NCBI RefSeq assembly: GCF_013450295.1
Contig: NZ_SKBR01000004.1
Coordinates: 671,501-735,500 of the forward strand
DNA from: Streptomyces sp. AJS327
Lineage (GTDB): Bacteria; Actinomycetota; Actinomycetes; Streptomycetales; Streptomycetaceae
Direction: 5' to 3'
DNA: 64,000 nt
The notes below the pieces were generated by a model. The model searched no databases and had not been told where the DNA came from. It was given only the letters and a program-made list of their open reading frames with translations. Shown here piece after piece: positions 52,457-60,403 of the stretch; within the stretch, counting starts at the first letter, position 1, and every line of letters begins with the position of its first letter. A program made the position numbers and the translations under genes.

Positions 52457-53308
52457 TCAGGGGCGCAGCAGCTCCACCGCGACGTCCGGCGGGTACCCGG
52501 CCGCGCCACCGGTGCGCCGGGCGAACTCCCGCAGCCCGGAGAGCTGCCGCTCCCCGAAGCGGAAGTCGAGCGCGGTGTAGTACCGCTCGAACTCCTCCGG
52601 CTCGAAGACCTCCCAGCGCGCCGCGTGCTCCGAGACCTTGGGCAGCTCCGCGAGCGCCAGGTCACGGGAGTCCAGGAACGCCCGGTGCACCTCGCGCACC
52701 GACTCCGGCTCGCGCGCCAGGTAGTCCCGGCGCGCCGCCCACACCGCGAAGACGAACGGCAGCCCCGTCCACTCCTTCCACAGGCGGCCGAGGTCGTGCA
52801 CCACCAGCCCGTCCTCCGGCAGGTGCCGCAGATAGGCGCGGAGCCCGACGTCCCCGATCACCACCGCGGCGTCGGCCTCCCGCATCATCCGCTCCAGGTC
52901 GGGCGCGCAGGTGTAGTACTCGGGCTCGACGCCGTACCGCTCCCGCAGCAGCAGCTGCGCGAGCAGCACCGAGGTACGGGAGGTGGAGCCGAGCGCGACC
53001 CGCGCTCCGTCCAGCTCCTCCAGCGGCTTCCGGGAGACGATCTCGCAGGACATCACCTCGCCGTCGCAGCCCACCGCGATGTCCGGCAGCGCGACGAGGT
53101 CGTCCGCGTTCCGCAGGAACTCGATCAGCGAGATCGGGCCCAGGTCCAGCTCCCCGCCGACCAGCTTGTCGTTCAGCTGGTCGGGGGTGTCCCTCGTCAG
53201 GTCGAGATCGAGGAGGGATCCGGTGTGCACCAGGCCCCAGTAGAGCGGCAGACAGTTCAGGAACTGGATATGCCCGACGCGGGGGCGGGATCTCGGCTGC
53301 GCAGTCAC
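52457..53308 (-). CDS. mqnA: Chorismate dehydratase MqnA
   Basis: A 283-residue protein of the MqnA/MqnD periplasmic-binding fold: RVGHIQFLNCLPLYWGLVHTG at the N-terminus (MqnA signature), VMSCEIVSRKPLEELDGARVALGSTSRTSVLLAQLLL and VVIGDVGLRAYLRHLPEDGLVVHDLGRLWKEWTGLPFVFAVW. MqnA dehydrates chorismate to 3-enolpyruvylbenzoate, the first step of the futalosine route. Start GTG 53308 is chosen by the conserved N-terminus; the frame extends to 53383 but without the motif's spacing. Confidence 0.92.
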   Translation of the reverse strand: MTAQPRSRPRVGHIQFLNCLPLYWGLVHTGSLLDLDLTRDTPDQLNDKLVGGELDLGPISLIEFLRNADDLVALPDIAVGCDGEVMSCEIVSRKPLEELDGARVALGSTSRTSVLLAQLLLRERYGVEPEYYTCAPDLERMMREADAAVVIGDVGLRAYLRHLPEDGLVVHDLGRLWKEWTGLPFVFAVWAARRDYLAREPESVREVHRAFLDSRDLALAELPKVSEHAARWEVFEPEEFERYYTALDFRFGERQLSGLREFARRTGGAAGYPPDVAVELLRP

Positions 53309-53490
53309 ACACCGGAGGGTACGCCTGGCAACGCCGCCCGCCGCGCCCGGTATGCCCGGACCGGTGTGCCCGAGCGGGCACACCCGGCCGCGCGGCGCCT
53401 TCCGGCACGAGTGATCTTTGTCCCTTCCACCTCACACGCGGACCGTGCTACGCTCGCGGCAAGTTGCAGTTTGGTTTCCCTTGCAGTACA

Positions 53491-53519
53491 GAGCCTGCGG
53501 AGCATGTGACCGCAGGCTC
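53491..53519 (+). promoter_or_regulatory. Leader hairpin of the cold-shock gene
   Basis: GAGCCTGCGG (53491-53500) and CCGCAGGCTC (53510-53519) pair perfectly around nine bases, then TCTCGTCGTTTTC. It lies ~70-100 bases before the cold-shock ATG, in what must be a long 5' leader. It could be an attenuator or a temperature-sensing structure, as known for cspA leaders in other bacteria. A TACGCT (53449-53454) could be the -10 of its promoter. Confidence 0.55.
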
Positions 53520-53587
53520 TCGTCGTTTTCAGAGACTTCTTCGTGGGTCTGGGAGCAGGGCGACCCTTATAGGCCCAGGGAGGGCTT

Positions 53588-53791
53588 ATGGCTACCGGAA
53601 CCGTCAAGTGGTTCAACGCCGAAAAAGGCTTCGGCTTCATCGCCCAGGACGGCGGCGGCCCCGATGTCTTCGTCCACTACTCCGCTATCAACGCGTCTGG
53701 CTTCCGCTCACTTGAGGAGAACCAGATTGTGACCTTCGACGTCACGCAGGGTCCGAAGGGCCCGCAGGCGGAGAACGTCACCGCGCAGTAA
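53588..53791 (+). CDS. Cold-shock protein (CspA/ScoF family)
   Basis: A 67-residue OB-fold protein with KWFNAEKGFGFI (RNP1) and DVFVHYSAI (RNP2), the complete cold-shock domain. It binds single-stranded RNA and DNA as an RNA chaperone. GGGAGGG precedes the ATG. It stands alone, with a long leader carrying a hairpin and a very strong terminator right after. Confidence 0.96.
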   Translation: MATGTVKWFNAEKGFGFIAQDGGGPDVFVHYSAINASGFRSLEENQIVTFDVTQGPKGPQAENVTAQ

Positions 53792-53812
53792 CCCTTTCTC
53801 ACGCAGTACCCA

Positions 53813-53841
53813 AGGAGCCCCCGCCAGTGGCGGGGGCTCCT
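53813..53841 (+). terminator. Intrinsic terminator of the cold-shock gene
   Basis: Thirteen-base perfect arms (53813-53825 and 53829-53841) around the three bases AGT, starting with AGGAGCCCCCG and followed by GCCTTTTCGG. It lies 22 bases after the stop. Confidence 0.9.
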
Positions 53842-54687
53842 GCCTTTTCGGCGGGGCGGCCCCGTCCCGCGCGGCCGGGCGGCCTCCCCGGGGACGCCAC
53901 CGCCGTCTCCTGCGGCTTCCCGCCGCGCGGCCACACGGCTCCGGGCCCTCCTGGGCCCGCGACCCGCCCATTCCGGCCCGCCGGGTGGATTCCGGCCCCC
54001 GTGCTTTCCCCGGCCTTCGCCCGCGGTTTCCCCGCCGGGTTCTCCGGTTCCCCGCCTTCCACGGATGCGGCTCCCGGCGCGCGTCCCCGCTCGATTCCGG
54101 TGGCCCGGCTCCCGCCCCCAATCCCGACCCGCGCCGCCCCCGCGCCGACGCATTCCGGGCCAGTCGCCGGTTCGCCCGCCCCCATTCGCGGGCGGACCCG
54201 GGCGTTCACGGAATCCCAGGCGGCGTCCGGCCCGTCGGCCGCCGCCGTCCCGCCCTCCGGAAACCCGCTCGCCGACGCGAGACCGGAACCGGACCGCGAC
54301 GGTACGGGAATCCGGCGCGACGGAGAGCGGGGGAGAACGGAGCGCCGAAGTGGCCGGCCGCCGGAAAACCGGTACCGGGGGAATTACCGGTGGGGAAACC
54401 GGTGGGACAGGGGCCCGGACGGCCGTGTGGCGAACGGGCGGCGACCGCCACGGCGGACACCGCGGACGGGCCGGGGTCAGACCCGGGCCCGGCCCGGGGT
54501 GGCGAACCGACACGACCGGAGGGGCGCACCGGATGGTGCGCCCCTCCAGGGTGTGGTGCGGCTGTTCGCCGGGGGACAGCCGTCGGGGACGGAGCGGCTG
54601 ACGGCCGAGGTGACGGTTCCGGTGCGACAGGCCAGGTAACCGGGGGTCCGGGTGTCCGAACTGGCTGGACTGGCTGGGGTGTTCCGG
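53842..54687. other. 846-base non-coding region, no gene supported
   Basis: Long open frames on both strands are rich in Pro, Arg and Gly, have no ribosome sites and look like GC-driven artefacts. Nothing I recognise as RNA gene or mobile-element end is present. The last ~100 bases lie behind the convergent NlpC/P60 gene and may hold its terminator. Confidence 0.6.
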
Positions 54688-55527
54688 TCAGAGCACGCGG
54701 ACGGCGCCCGAGGGCTGGTCGTAGCTCAGGTCGCGCTCGACGACACCGGTGGACGGGTTCTGCGCGCCGATGAACTTGCCGCCTCCCACGTACACCGCGA
54801 CGTGGTGGGCGCTTCCCGCGCCACCCCAGTAGAGGATGTCGCCGGGCTTGGCCTCGCTCACCGGGATCGAGGTGCCGGTGGTCGACTGCTGCTGCGAGGT
54901 GCGGGGCAGGTCGATCCCGGCCCGCTTGAACGCGGTCAGGGTCAGCCCGGAGCAGTCGTACGAGGAGGGGCCGGTGGCACCCAGCACGTAGCCCTTGCCG
55001 ACCTGGGCCCTGAGGAAGCTGATCACTCCCGCGGCGTTGCCGCTCTGCGGGGCGGCGCTGGGCGCCTCGGCGGAGGCGCTCGCGAGGGAGCCGCGCTCGG
55101 TGGACCGGTTGGCGCGCTCCGCCGACTCGGCGCGGGCCTGCCGCGCCTCCTCGGCCTCGCGGGCGGCCTCGGCCTTGGCCCTCGCCTTGGCCTCCGCGCG
55201 CTGCTTGGTCTCCTTGGCCTTGGCGCGCGCCTCCTCCACGGCCTCGGCCGTGGCGCTGTCGCGGGCCTCGCGCAGCTCGTAGCGGTGGGCGGAGGTCTCC
55301 AGGGAGCTGGCCGCCTGGGCGTTGGAGACCGTCAGGTCCGAGGTGAGGGTTGGCATCTCCTGCGTCTCGGCCGCGGCGTCGCGGTCCGTGGCGCTCGCCG
55401 GGGCGGCGGAGGCGGTCAGCGCGATGGTGCCCATGACGCCGCCCGTCATCCCCGCGCGCAGCGCCAGGTTCATCCTGCTGCTGGGCCGGGGCTTCCGGTG
55501 GCTGGGCTTCTGAGCTCTCGGGGACAT
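54688..55527 (-). CDS. Secreted NlpC/P60 peptidoglycan endopeptidase
   Basis: A 279-residue protein. Residues 1-46 are an export signal with a basic start (MSPRAQKPSHRKPRPSSR), a hydrophobic core (LRAGMTGGVMGTIALTASAAPASA) and an AxA cleavage site. Residues ~65-150 are a highly charged, Ala/Glu/Arg coiled coil. Residues ~163-279 are the NlpC/P60 domain: YVLGATGPSSYDCSGLTLTAF with catalytic Cys192, AKPGDILYWGGAGSAHHVAVYVGGGK with the His. It cleaves peptide bonds in cell-wall muropeptides. A nuo operon follows on the other strand. Confidence 0.92.
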   Translation of the reverse strand: MSPRAQKPSHRKPRPSSRMNLALRAGMTGGVMGTIALTASAAPASATDRDAAAETQEMPTLTSDLTVSNAQAASSLETSAHRYELREARDSATAEAVEEARAKAKETKQRAEAKARAKAEAAREAEEARQARAESAERANRSTERGSLASASAEAPSAAPQSGNAAGVISFLRAQVGKGYVLGATGPSSYDCSGLTLTAFKRAGIDLPRTSQQQSTTGTSIPVSEAKPGDILYWGGAGSAHHVAVYVGGGKFIGAQNPSTGVVERDLSYDQPSGAVRVL

Positions 55528-56569
55528 GGCTGCATGGGTAGCAGCGATCGGACGATCCGCTCAACAAAGGTGCGATGCGCCACAGTCGCCCGATTCGCGG
55601 CCAGTTGACCATGATCAGCATGTCCCGGCGGTCGACGGAGGCCGTGGGCGGATTCCCATCGCACCGCGTTCACCAGGGAGTTGTCCACAATGCCGGTAAT
55701 GCGGCACGGGTGATCGCGGTCGTTATCACGGCGTGACCAGGGGGCGCAAAGAAGGCAGCGACCGCCGGATGTGGCGAGTGGTGCAGATCACGACGTGAGT
55801 CCGAACTGCCGCAGTAAAACGGTCAATACGGTTCATGGTCGCGCCAACTGGGGCTTAATGCCAGTCGATTCGCCCACTTTTCCGATTCCCGGGCGTGTCT
55901 GGGTGGTTGGCGAGTTATGCGTGTGGGCTGGATCCGGGTTCGGGTCCGGCGCCGGAGTCGGGGCCGGGTCCAGGTGGGTGCGGCGGCGGGGTTCGGGTCC
56001 GCGCTCCGCGCTCGATCTCCCGGTGCGCCTCCGTGGGTTGGTCGCCGTGCGGGGGCGTGGGTGCGGGCGGGCGTGGGGAGAGTGGGGGTTCTGTACCGGT
56101 ATGGGGTGAGGTAGGGGCGGCGTAGGGGGAGCCGGGGTGGCTGGGCCCTGAGGGAAAGACGCGAGGCGTGGGCCGCTGGTTCACCGCGATTCCGGGTCGT
56201 CGCCGTCGCGGGGGGCGCCTCGGGGCTCTGGGGCTGTTCCCCGGCGGGCGGTTGTGCCGGTGTTCACGATGTGCCGGGGGCTGCGTGGAGGCTAGATAAG
56301 TGGTGGCCGCATCTATCATGGCGCGCTGTCCATCGCGAATTTGCCTTTGCATGGCACCTCTTGCTAGGCGACAGGCGGGGTCGATCGGTTTACCTGTGCT
56401 GAACACCACGGATATGCCGTGCTCCTGATCCGGATGTCACCGCCGGTGACCGATGTACTGCTTCGCGTGTGAAGATCTTTTCTCGATGAGTGAGATGACT
56501 CAGTATCAGGTGGTGGAGATCACAAAGCAGTTGTGGTACCCCGTGTCGCACGTCACAGAGCCCCGGGCA

Positions 56570-56575
56570 TAGGAT
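56570..56575 (+). promoter_or_regulatory. Possible -10 element of the nuo operon
   Basis: TAGGAT lies about 115 bases upstream of the nuoA start. The expected -35 region (56546-56552, TCGCAC) is poor, so an activator or another sigma factor would be needed. Confidence 0.35.
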
Positions 56576-56590
56576 GCCTGCGGCGAGGGC

Positions 56591-56608
56591 TTGTGAACTG
56601 CCTCACAT
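56591..56608. promoter_or_regulatory. Rex-like operator upstream of nuoA
   Basis: TTGTGAACTGCCTCACAT agrees with the Rex operator pattern TTGTGAAnnnnTTCACAA at most key positions (TGTGAA and TCACA half sites). Rex is the NADH/NAD+ sensor that represses respiratory genes in Streptomyces; nuo genes are described among its targets. It sits 16-33 bases after the TAGGAT, in the right place to block transcription. Confidence 0.6.
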
Positions 56609-56689
56609 AGGAGCGATCTTCGTGAGGCCGGTCCGGTCCTCGGGCCAGCGGGCAGTCAGCGTCGACAGCACTGGAAGGAGCGGGGAAGC

Positions 56690-57070
56690 GTGAACGCCTA
56701 CACGCCGATCCTTGTACTGGGAGCCCTGGGAGCGGCCTTCGCCGTCGTCTCCGTCGTGTTGGCGACGCTCGTCGGCCCTCGGCGCTACAACCGGGCGAAG
56801 CTCGAAGCGTACGAGTGCGGCATCGAGCCCACGCCGCAGCCGGAGGGCGGCGGCCGTTTCCCGGTGAAGTACTACCTGACGGCGATGCTCTTCATCATCT
56901 TCGACATCGAGATCGTCTTCCTCTATCCGTGGGCCGTGCACTTCGACGTGCTCGTCGATCCGGATACCGGCCTCGGTCTCTTCGCACTCGCCGAAATGCT
57001 CATCTTCGTAGCGCTCATCGGTATCGCGTACGCGTACGACTGGCGCCGCGGCGGCCTGGAGTGGGACTAG
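56690..57070 (+). CDS. nuoA: NADH-quinone oxidoreductase subunit A
   Basis: A 126-residue membrane subunit: three hydrophobic helices, and the motifs YNRAKLEAYECGIEP and FPVKYYLTAMLFIIFDIEIVFLYPW, typical of NuoA. GTG start with GGAAGGAG upstream. First gene of the nuo operon. Confidence 0.96.
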   Translation: MNAYTPILVLGALGAAFAVVSVVLATLVGPRRYNRAKLEAYECGIEPTPQPEGGGRFPVKYYLTAMLFIIFDIEIVFLYPWAVHFDVLVDPDTGLGLFALAEMLIFVALIGIAYAYDWRRGGLEWD

Positions 57071-57082
57071 GGGCAATCAACT

Positions 57083-57637
57083 ATGGGACTCGAAGAGAAG
57101 CTGCCGAGCGGCTTTCTGCTGACCACCGTCGAGAAGGCCGCCGGGTGGGTGCGCAAGTCATCCATGTTCCCCGCGACCTTCGGACTCGCCTGCTGTGCCA
57201 TCGAGATGATGACCACCGGCGCGGGCCGGTACGACCTCGCCCGCTTCGGGATGGAGGTCTTCCGTGGCTCCCCCCGGCAGGCCGACCTCATGATCGTCGC
57301 CGGGCGGGTCAGCCAGAAGATGGCCCCGGTGCTGCGGCAGGTCTACGACCAGATGCCGGAGCCGAAGTGGGTCATCTCCATGGGTGTCTGCGCCTCCTCG
57401 GGCGGGATGTTCAACAACTACGCGATCGTGCAGGGCGTTGACCACATCGTCCCGGTCGACATCTACCTGCCGGGCTGCCCGCCCCGTCCCGAGATGCTGC
57501 TGGACGCGATCCTGAAGCTGCACGAGAAGGTGCAGAACGGAAAGCTCGGGGTCAACCGGGAAGAGGCGGCCCGGGAGGCGGAGGAAGCGGCGCGCAACGC
57601 GCTCCCCACCATCGAGATGAAGGGGCTGCTCCGGTGA
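57083..57637 (+). CDS. nuoB: NADH-quinone oxidoreductase subunit B
   Basis: A 184-residue iron-sulfur subunit: LACCAIEMMTTGAGRYD, VCASSGGMFNNYAIVQGVDHIVPVDIYLPGCPPRPE. The four Cys (two adjacent, one in VCAS, one in GCPP) bind cluster N2, which passes electrons to menaquinone. Its end overlaps nuoC by four bases. Confidence 0.97.
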   Translation: MGLEEKLPSGFLLTTVEKAAGWVRKSSMFPATFGLACCAIEMMTTGAGRYDLARFGMEVFRGSPRQADLMIVAGRVSQKMAPVLRQVYDQMPEPKWVISMGVCASSGGMFNNYAIVQGVDHIVPVDIYLPGCPPRPEMLLDAILKLHEKVQNGKLGVNREEAAREAEEAARNALPTIEMKGLLR

Positions 57638-58344
57638 GTGACGAGCAGGAGAACGGCGCCGTCCCCGCGGCCCGCGGCGACGTCGGTGAGGCGATCGGGG
57701 AGCGTCGCGGCATGTTCGGCGCCAGCGCCGGTGGCGACACCTCGGGCTACGGCGGCCTGGTGCGCACCGTGCGGATGCCCGCGCCCAGTTCACGGCCGTA
57801 CGGCGGCTGGTTCGACGAGGTCGCGGACGAGTTGGAGGGCGCGCTGGAGGAGCAGGGGCTCACCCCGGAGCACGTCGTCGAGAAGACGGTGGTGGACCGC
57901 GGTGAACTCACCTTCCACATCGCGCGCGAGCACCTCCTCCAGGTCGCCCGCACGCTGCGTGACGACCCCGCGCTCCGCTTCGAGACGTGTACCGGGGTCA
58001 GCGGTGTGCACTACCCGGAGGACCGCGGGCGGGAGCTGCACGCCGTCTACCACCTGCGTTCACTGACTCACAATCGCCTGATCAGGCTTGAGGTGACCGC
58101 GCCGGACGCCGATCCGCACGTTCCCTCGGTCGTCGAGGTCTACCCGACCAACGACTGGCACGAGCGCGAGACGTACGACTTCTTCGGCCTGATCTTCGAC
58201 GGGCACCCCGCGCTGACGCGGATCATGATGCCCGACGACTGGCAGGGCTTCCCGCAGCGCAAGGAATACCCGCTCGGGGGCATCCCCGTCGAATACAAGG
58301 GCGCCCAGATTCCGGCTCCCGATCAGCGGAGGTCGTACAGCTGA
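57634..58344 (+). CDS. nuoC: NADH-quinone oxidoreductase subunit C
   Basis: A 236-residue subunit with an N-terminal ~60-residue Gly/Arg-rich lead, then LQVARTLRDDPALRFETCTGVSGVHYPEDRG and YPTNDWHERETYDFFGLIFDGHPALTRIMMPDDW, the NuoC signature (the ERE(T/V)(Y/W)DxFG box). It is not fused to NuoD, in contrast to E. coli. The stop shares its last base with the nuoD start. Confidence 0.96.
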   Translation: MSDEQENGAVPAARGDVGEAIGERRGMFGASAGGDTSGYGGLVRTVRMPAPSSRPYGGWFDEVADELEGALEEQGLTPEHVVEKTVVDRGELTFHIAREHLLQVARTLRDDPALRFETCTGVSGVHYPEDRGRELHAVYHLRSLTHNRLIRLEVTAPDADPHVPSVVEVYPTNDWHERETYDFFGLIFDGHPALTRIMMPDDWQGFPQRKEYPLGGIPVEYKGAQIPAPDQRRSYS

Positions 58345-59669
58345 TGAGCACGCACGCACCCGCCGGTATCCGCGAGACCACCGAGGGCACCGTCTACGAC
58401 GTCACCGGTGGCGACTGGGACGAGATCGCGGCCGCCGCGGCCCGCAGCGACGACGAGCGGATCATCGTCAACATGGGCCCGCAGCACCCGTCGACGCACG
58501 GGGTGCTGCGGCTGATCCTGGAGATCGACGGCGAGACGGTCACCGAGGCCCGCTGCGGCATCGGCTACCTGCACACCGGCATCGAGAAGAACCTCGAATA
58601 CCGGACGTGGACGCAGGGCACCACCTTCGTCACGCGGATGGACTACCTCACGCCGTTCTTCAACGAGGCCGCGTACTGCATGGCCGTGGAGAAGCTGCTC
58701 GGCATCGAGGACGACGTCCCGGACCGGGCCAACGTCATCCGCGTCCTGCTGATGGAGCTGAACCGGCTCTCCTCGCACTTCGTCTCCATCGCCACCGGCG
58801 GGATGGAGCTGGGCGCGACCACCGTCATGATCTTCGGCTTCCGGGACCGTGAACACGTCCTGGACCTCTACGAGTTGATCACCGGCCTGCGGATGAACCA
58901 CGCCTTCATCCGCCCCGGCGGCCTCGCGCAGGACCTGCCGCCCGGCACCATCGACGCGCTCCGCGACTTCCTGAAGAAGATGCGGAAGAGCCTGCCCGAG
59001 TACGACAAGCTGTGCAGCGGCAACCCGGTCTTCAAGGCGCGGCTCAAGGACATCGGCCACCTCGACCTCAGCGGCTGCATGGCGCTCGGCGCGACCGGCC
59101 CCATCCTCCGCTCCGCCGGACTCCCGCACGACCTGCGCAAGGCCCAGCCGTACTGCGGGTACGAGAACTACGACTTCGAGGTCCCCACCACCGACACCTG
59201 CGACTCCTACGGCCGCTTCCTGCTGCGGCTGGAGGAGATGCACCAGTCGCTGCGGATCATCGAGCAGTGCGTGGAGAAGCTGGAGCCCGGCCCGGTCATG
59301 GTCGCCGACAAGAAGATCGCCTGGCCCGCGCAGCTCGCGCTCGGCCCGGACGGCCTGGGCAACTCGCTCGACCACATCAAGAACATCATGGGCACCTCCA
59401 TGGAGGCCCTGATCCACCACTTCAAGCTGGTCACCGAGGGCTTCCGGGTGCCTCCCGGCCAGGCGTACGCGGCCGTGGAGTCCCCCAAGGGCGAACTCGG
59501 CGTACACGCGGTGAGCGACGGCGGCACCCGCCCGTACCGGGTCCACTTCCGCGACCCCTCCTTCACCAACCTTGAGTCCATGGCGGCGATGTGCGAGGGC
59601 GGCCAGGTGGCCGACGTGATCGTCGCCGTCGCGTCCATCGACCCCGTGATGGGAGGCGTCGACCGATGA
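58344..59669 (+). CDS. nuoD: NADH-quinone oxidoreductase subunit D
   Basis: A 441-residue subunit: VNMGPQHPSTHGVLRLILEIDGE, GYLHTGIEKNLEYRTW and RVLLMELNRLSSHF, with the family's quinone-site His and Tyr. It contributes, with NuoB, the site where menaquinone is reduced. Confidence 0.97.
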   Translation: MSTHAPAGIRETTEGTVYDVTGGDWDEIAAAAARSDDERIIVNMGPQHPSTHGVLRLILEIDGETVTEARCGIGYLHTGIEKNLEYRTWTQGTTFVTRMDYLTPFFNEAAYCMAVEKLLGIEDDVPDRANVIRVLLMELNRLSSHFVSIATGGMELGATTVMIFGFRDREHVLDLYELITGLRMNHAFIRPGGLAQDLPPGTIDALRDFLKKMRKSLPEYDKLCSGNPVFKARLKDIGHLDLSGCMALGATGPILRSAGLPHDLRKAQPYCGYENYDFEVPTTDTCDSYGRFLLRLEEMHQSLRIIEQCVEKLEPGPVMVADKKIAWPAQLALGPDGLGNSLDHIKNIMGTSMEALIHHFKLVTEGFRVPPGQAYAAVESPKGELGVHAVSDGGTRPYRVHFRDPSFTNLESMAAMCEGGQVADVIVAVASIDPVMGGVDR

Positions 59670-60403
59670 CAGACATCCAGCTCGGGATGCCCGAACTCCC
59701 GGCCCCCGACTACCCGGCCGACGTCCGCGAACGGCTGGAGGCGGACGCGAGGGAGATCATCGCCCGCTACCCGGACAGCCGCTCGGCGCTGCTGCCGATG
59801 CTGCACCTGGTGCAGTCCGAGGAGGGCCACGTCACCCGGACCGGCCAGCGGTTCTGCGCCGAACAGCTCGGACTGGCGACCGCCGAGGTCAACGCCGTCG
59901 CGACCTTCTACACCATGTACCGGCGCAAGGCCTCCGGCGACTACCAGGTCGGGGTCTGCACCAACACGCTCTGCGCGGTGCTGGGCGGCGACGCCATCTT
60001 CCAGGACCTCCAGGAGTACCTCGGCGTCGGCAACGGCGAGACCACCGAGGACGGCAAGGTCACGCTGGAGCACATCGAGTGCAACGCGGCCTGCGACTAC
60101 GCGCCCGTGGTGATGGTCAACTGGGAGTTCTTCGACAACCAGTCGCCGGACAGCGCCCGGCGGCTCGTCGACGACCTGCGCGCCGGACGCGAGGTCCAGC
60201 CGACCCGCGGTGCCCCACTGTGCACCTTCAAGGAGACCGCCCGCATCCTCGCGGGCTTCCCCGACGAGCGCCCCGGCGCGGTCGAGGCCACCGGCGGAGC
60301 CGGACCCGCCTCGCTGGCCGGACTGCGGCTCGCCCAGGGAGAGACGGCACCGGGCGGGACCGGTCAGGTCGTACCGCCGCGCGACGGCGGGGAGGGTGAG
60401 TGA
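59666..60403 (+). CDS. nuoE: NADH-quinone oxidoreductase subunit E
   Basis: A 245-residue subunit with a thioredoxin-like 2Fe-2S fold: GVCTNTLCAVLGG and HIECNAACDYAPVVMVN (four Cys ligands). The last ~45 residues are a Gly/Ala/Arg-rich tail not present in E. coli NuoE (about 166 aa). It carries electrons beside NuoF. Start ATG 59666 overlaps the nuoD end by four bases. Confidence 0.95.
   Translation: MTDIQLGMPELPAPDYPADVRERLEADAREIIARYPDSRSALLPMLHLVQSEEGHVTRTGQRFCAEQLGLATAEVNAVATFYTMYRRKASGDYQVGVCTNTLCAVLGGDAIFQDLQEYLGVGNGETTEDGKVTLEHIECNAACDYAPVVMVNWEFFDNQSPDSARRLVDDLRAGREVQPTRGAPLCTFKETARILAGFPDERPGAVEATGGAGPASLAGLRLAQGETAPGGTGQVVPPRDGGEGE

Larger units (their letters stand above)
55528..56689. 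other. 1.16-kb intergenic region between NlpC/P60 and nuoA
   Basis: The only long non-coding stretch of lower GC content in this part. It must hold the promoter of the NlpC/P60 gene and that of nuoA. No convincing gene is seen; frames here are Pro/Arg/His-rich and have poor starts. Parts near 55690-55870 and 56270-56560 are A/T-richer and could encode a small RNA or contain regulator sites. TGAGT/ACTCA arms at about 56488-56503 form a small dyad. Confidence 0.6.

Noticed and set aside
53842..54687. Long Pro/Arg/Gly-rich frames after the cold-shock gene
   Set aside because: Frames open on both strands, no ribosome sites and no recognisable domain; typical of very GC-rich DNA.
55528..55760. 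c-di-AMP (ydaO) riboswitch before the NlpC/P60 gene
   Set aside because: Such riboswitches control cell-wall hydrolases in Streptomyces, but I could not find the conserved core sequences in this leader.
55915..56409. Minus-strand 164-codon frame between NlpC/P60 and nuoA
   Set aside because: Pro/Arg/His-rich with a weak start; no domain seen. Treated as non-coding.
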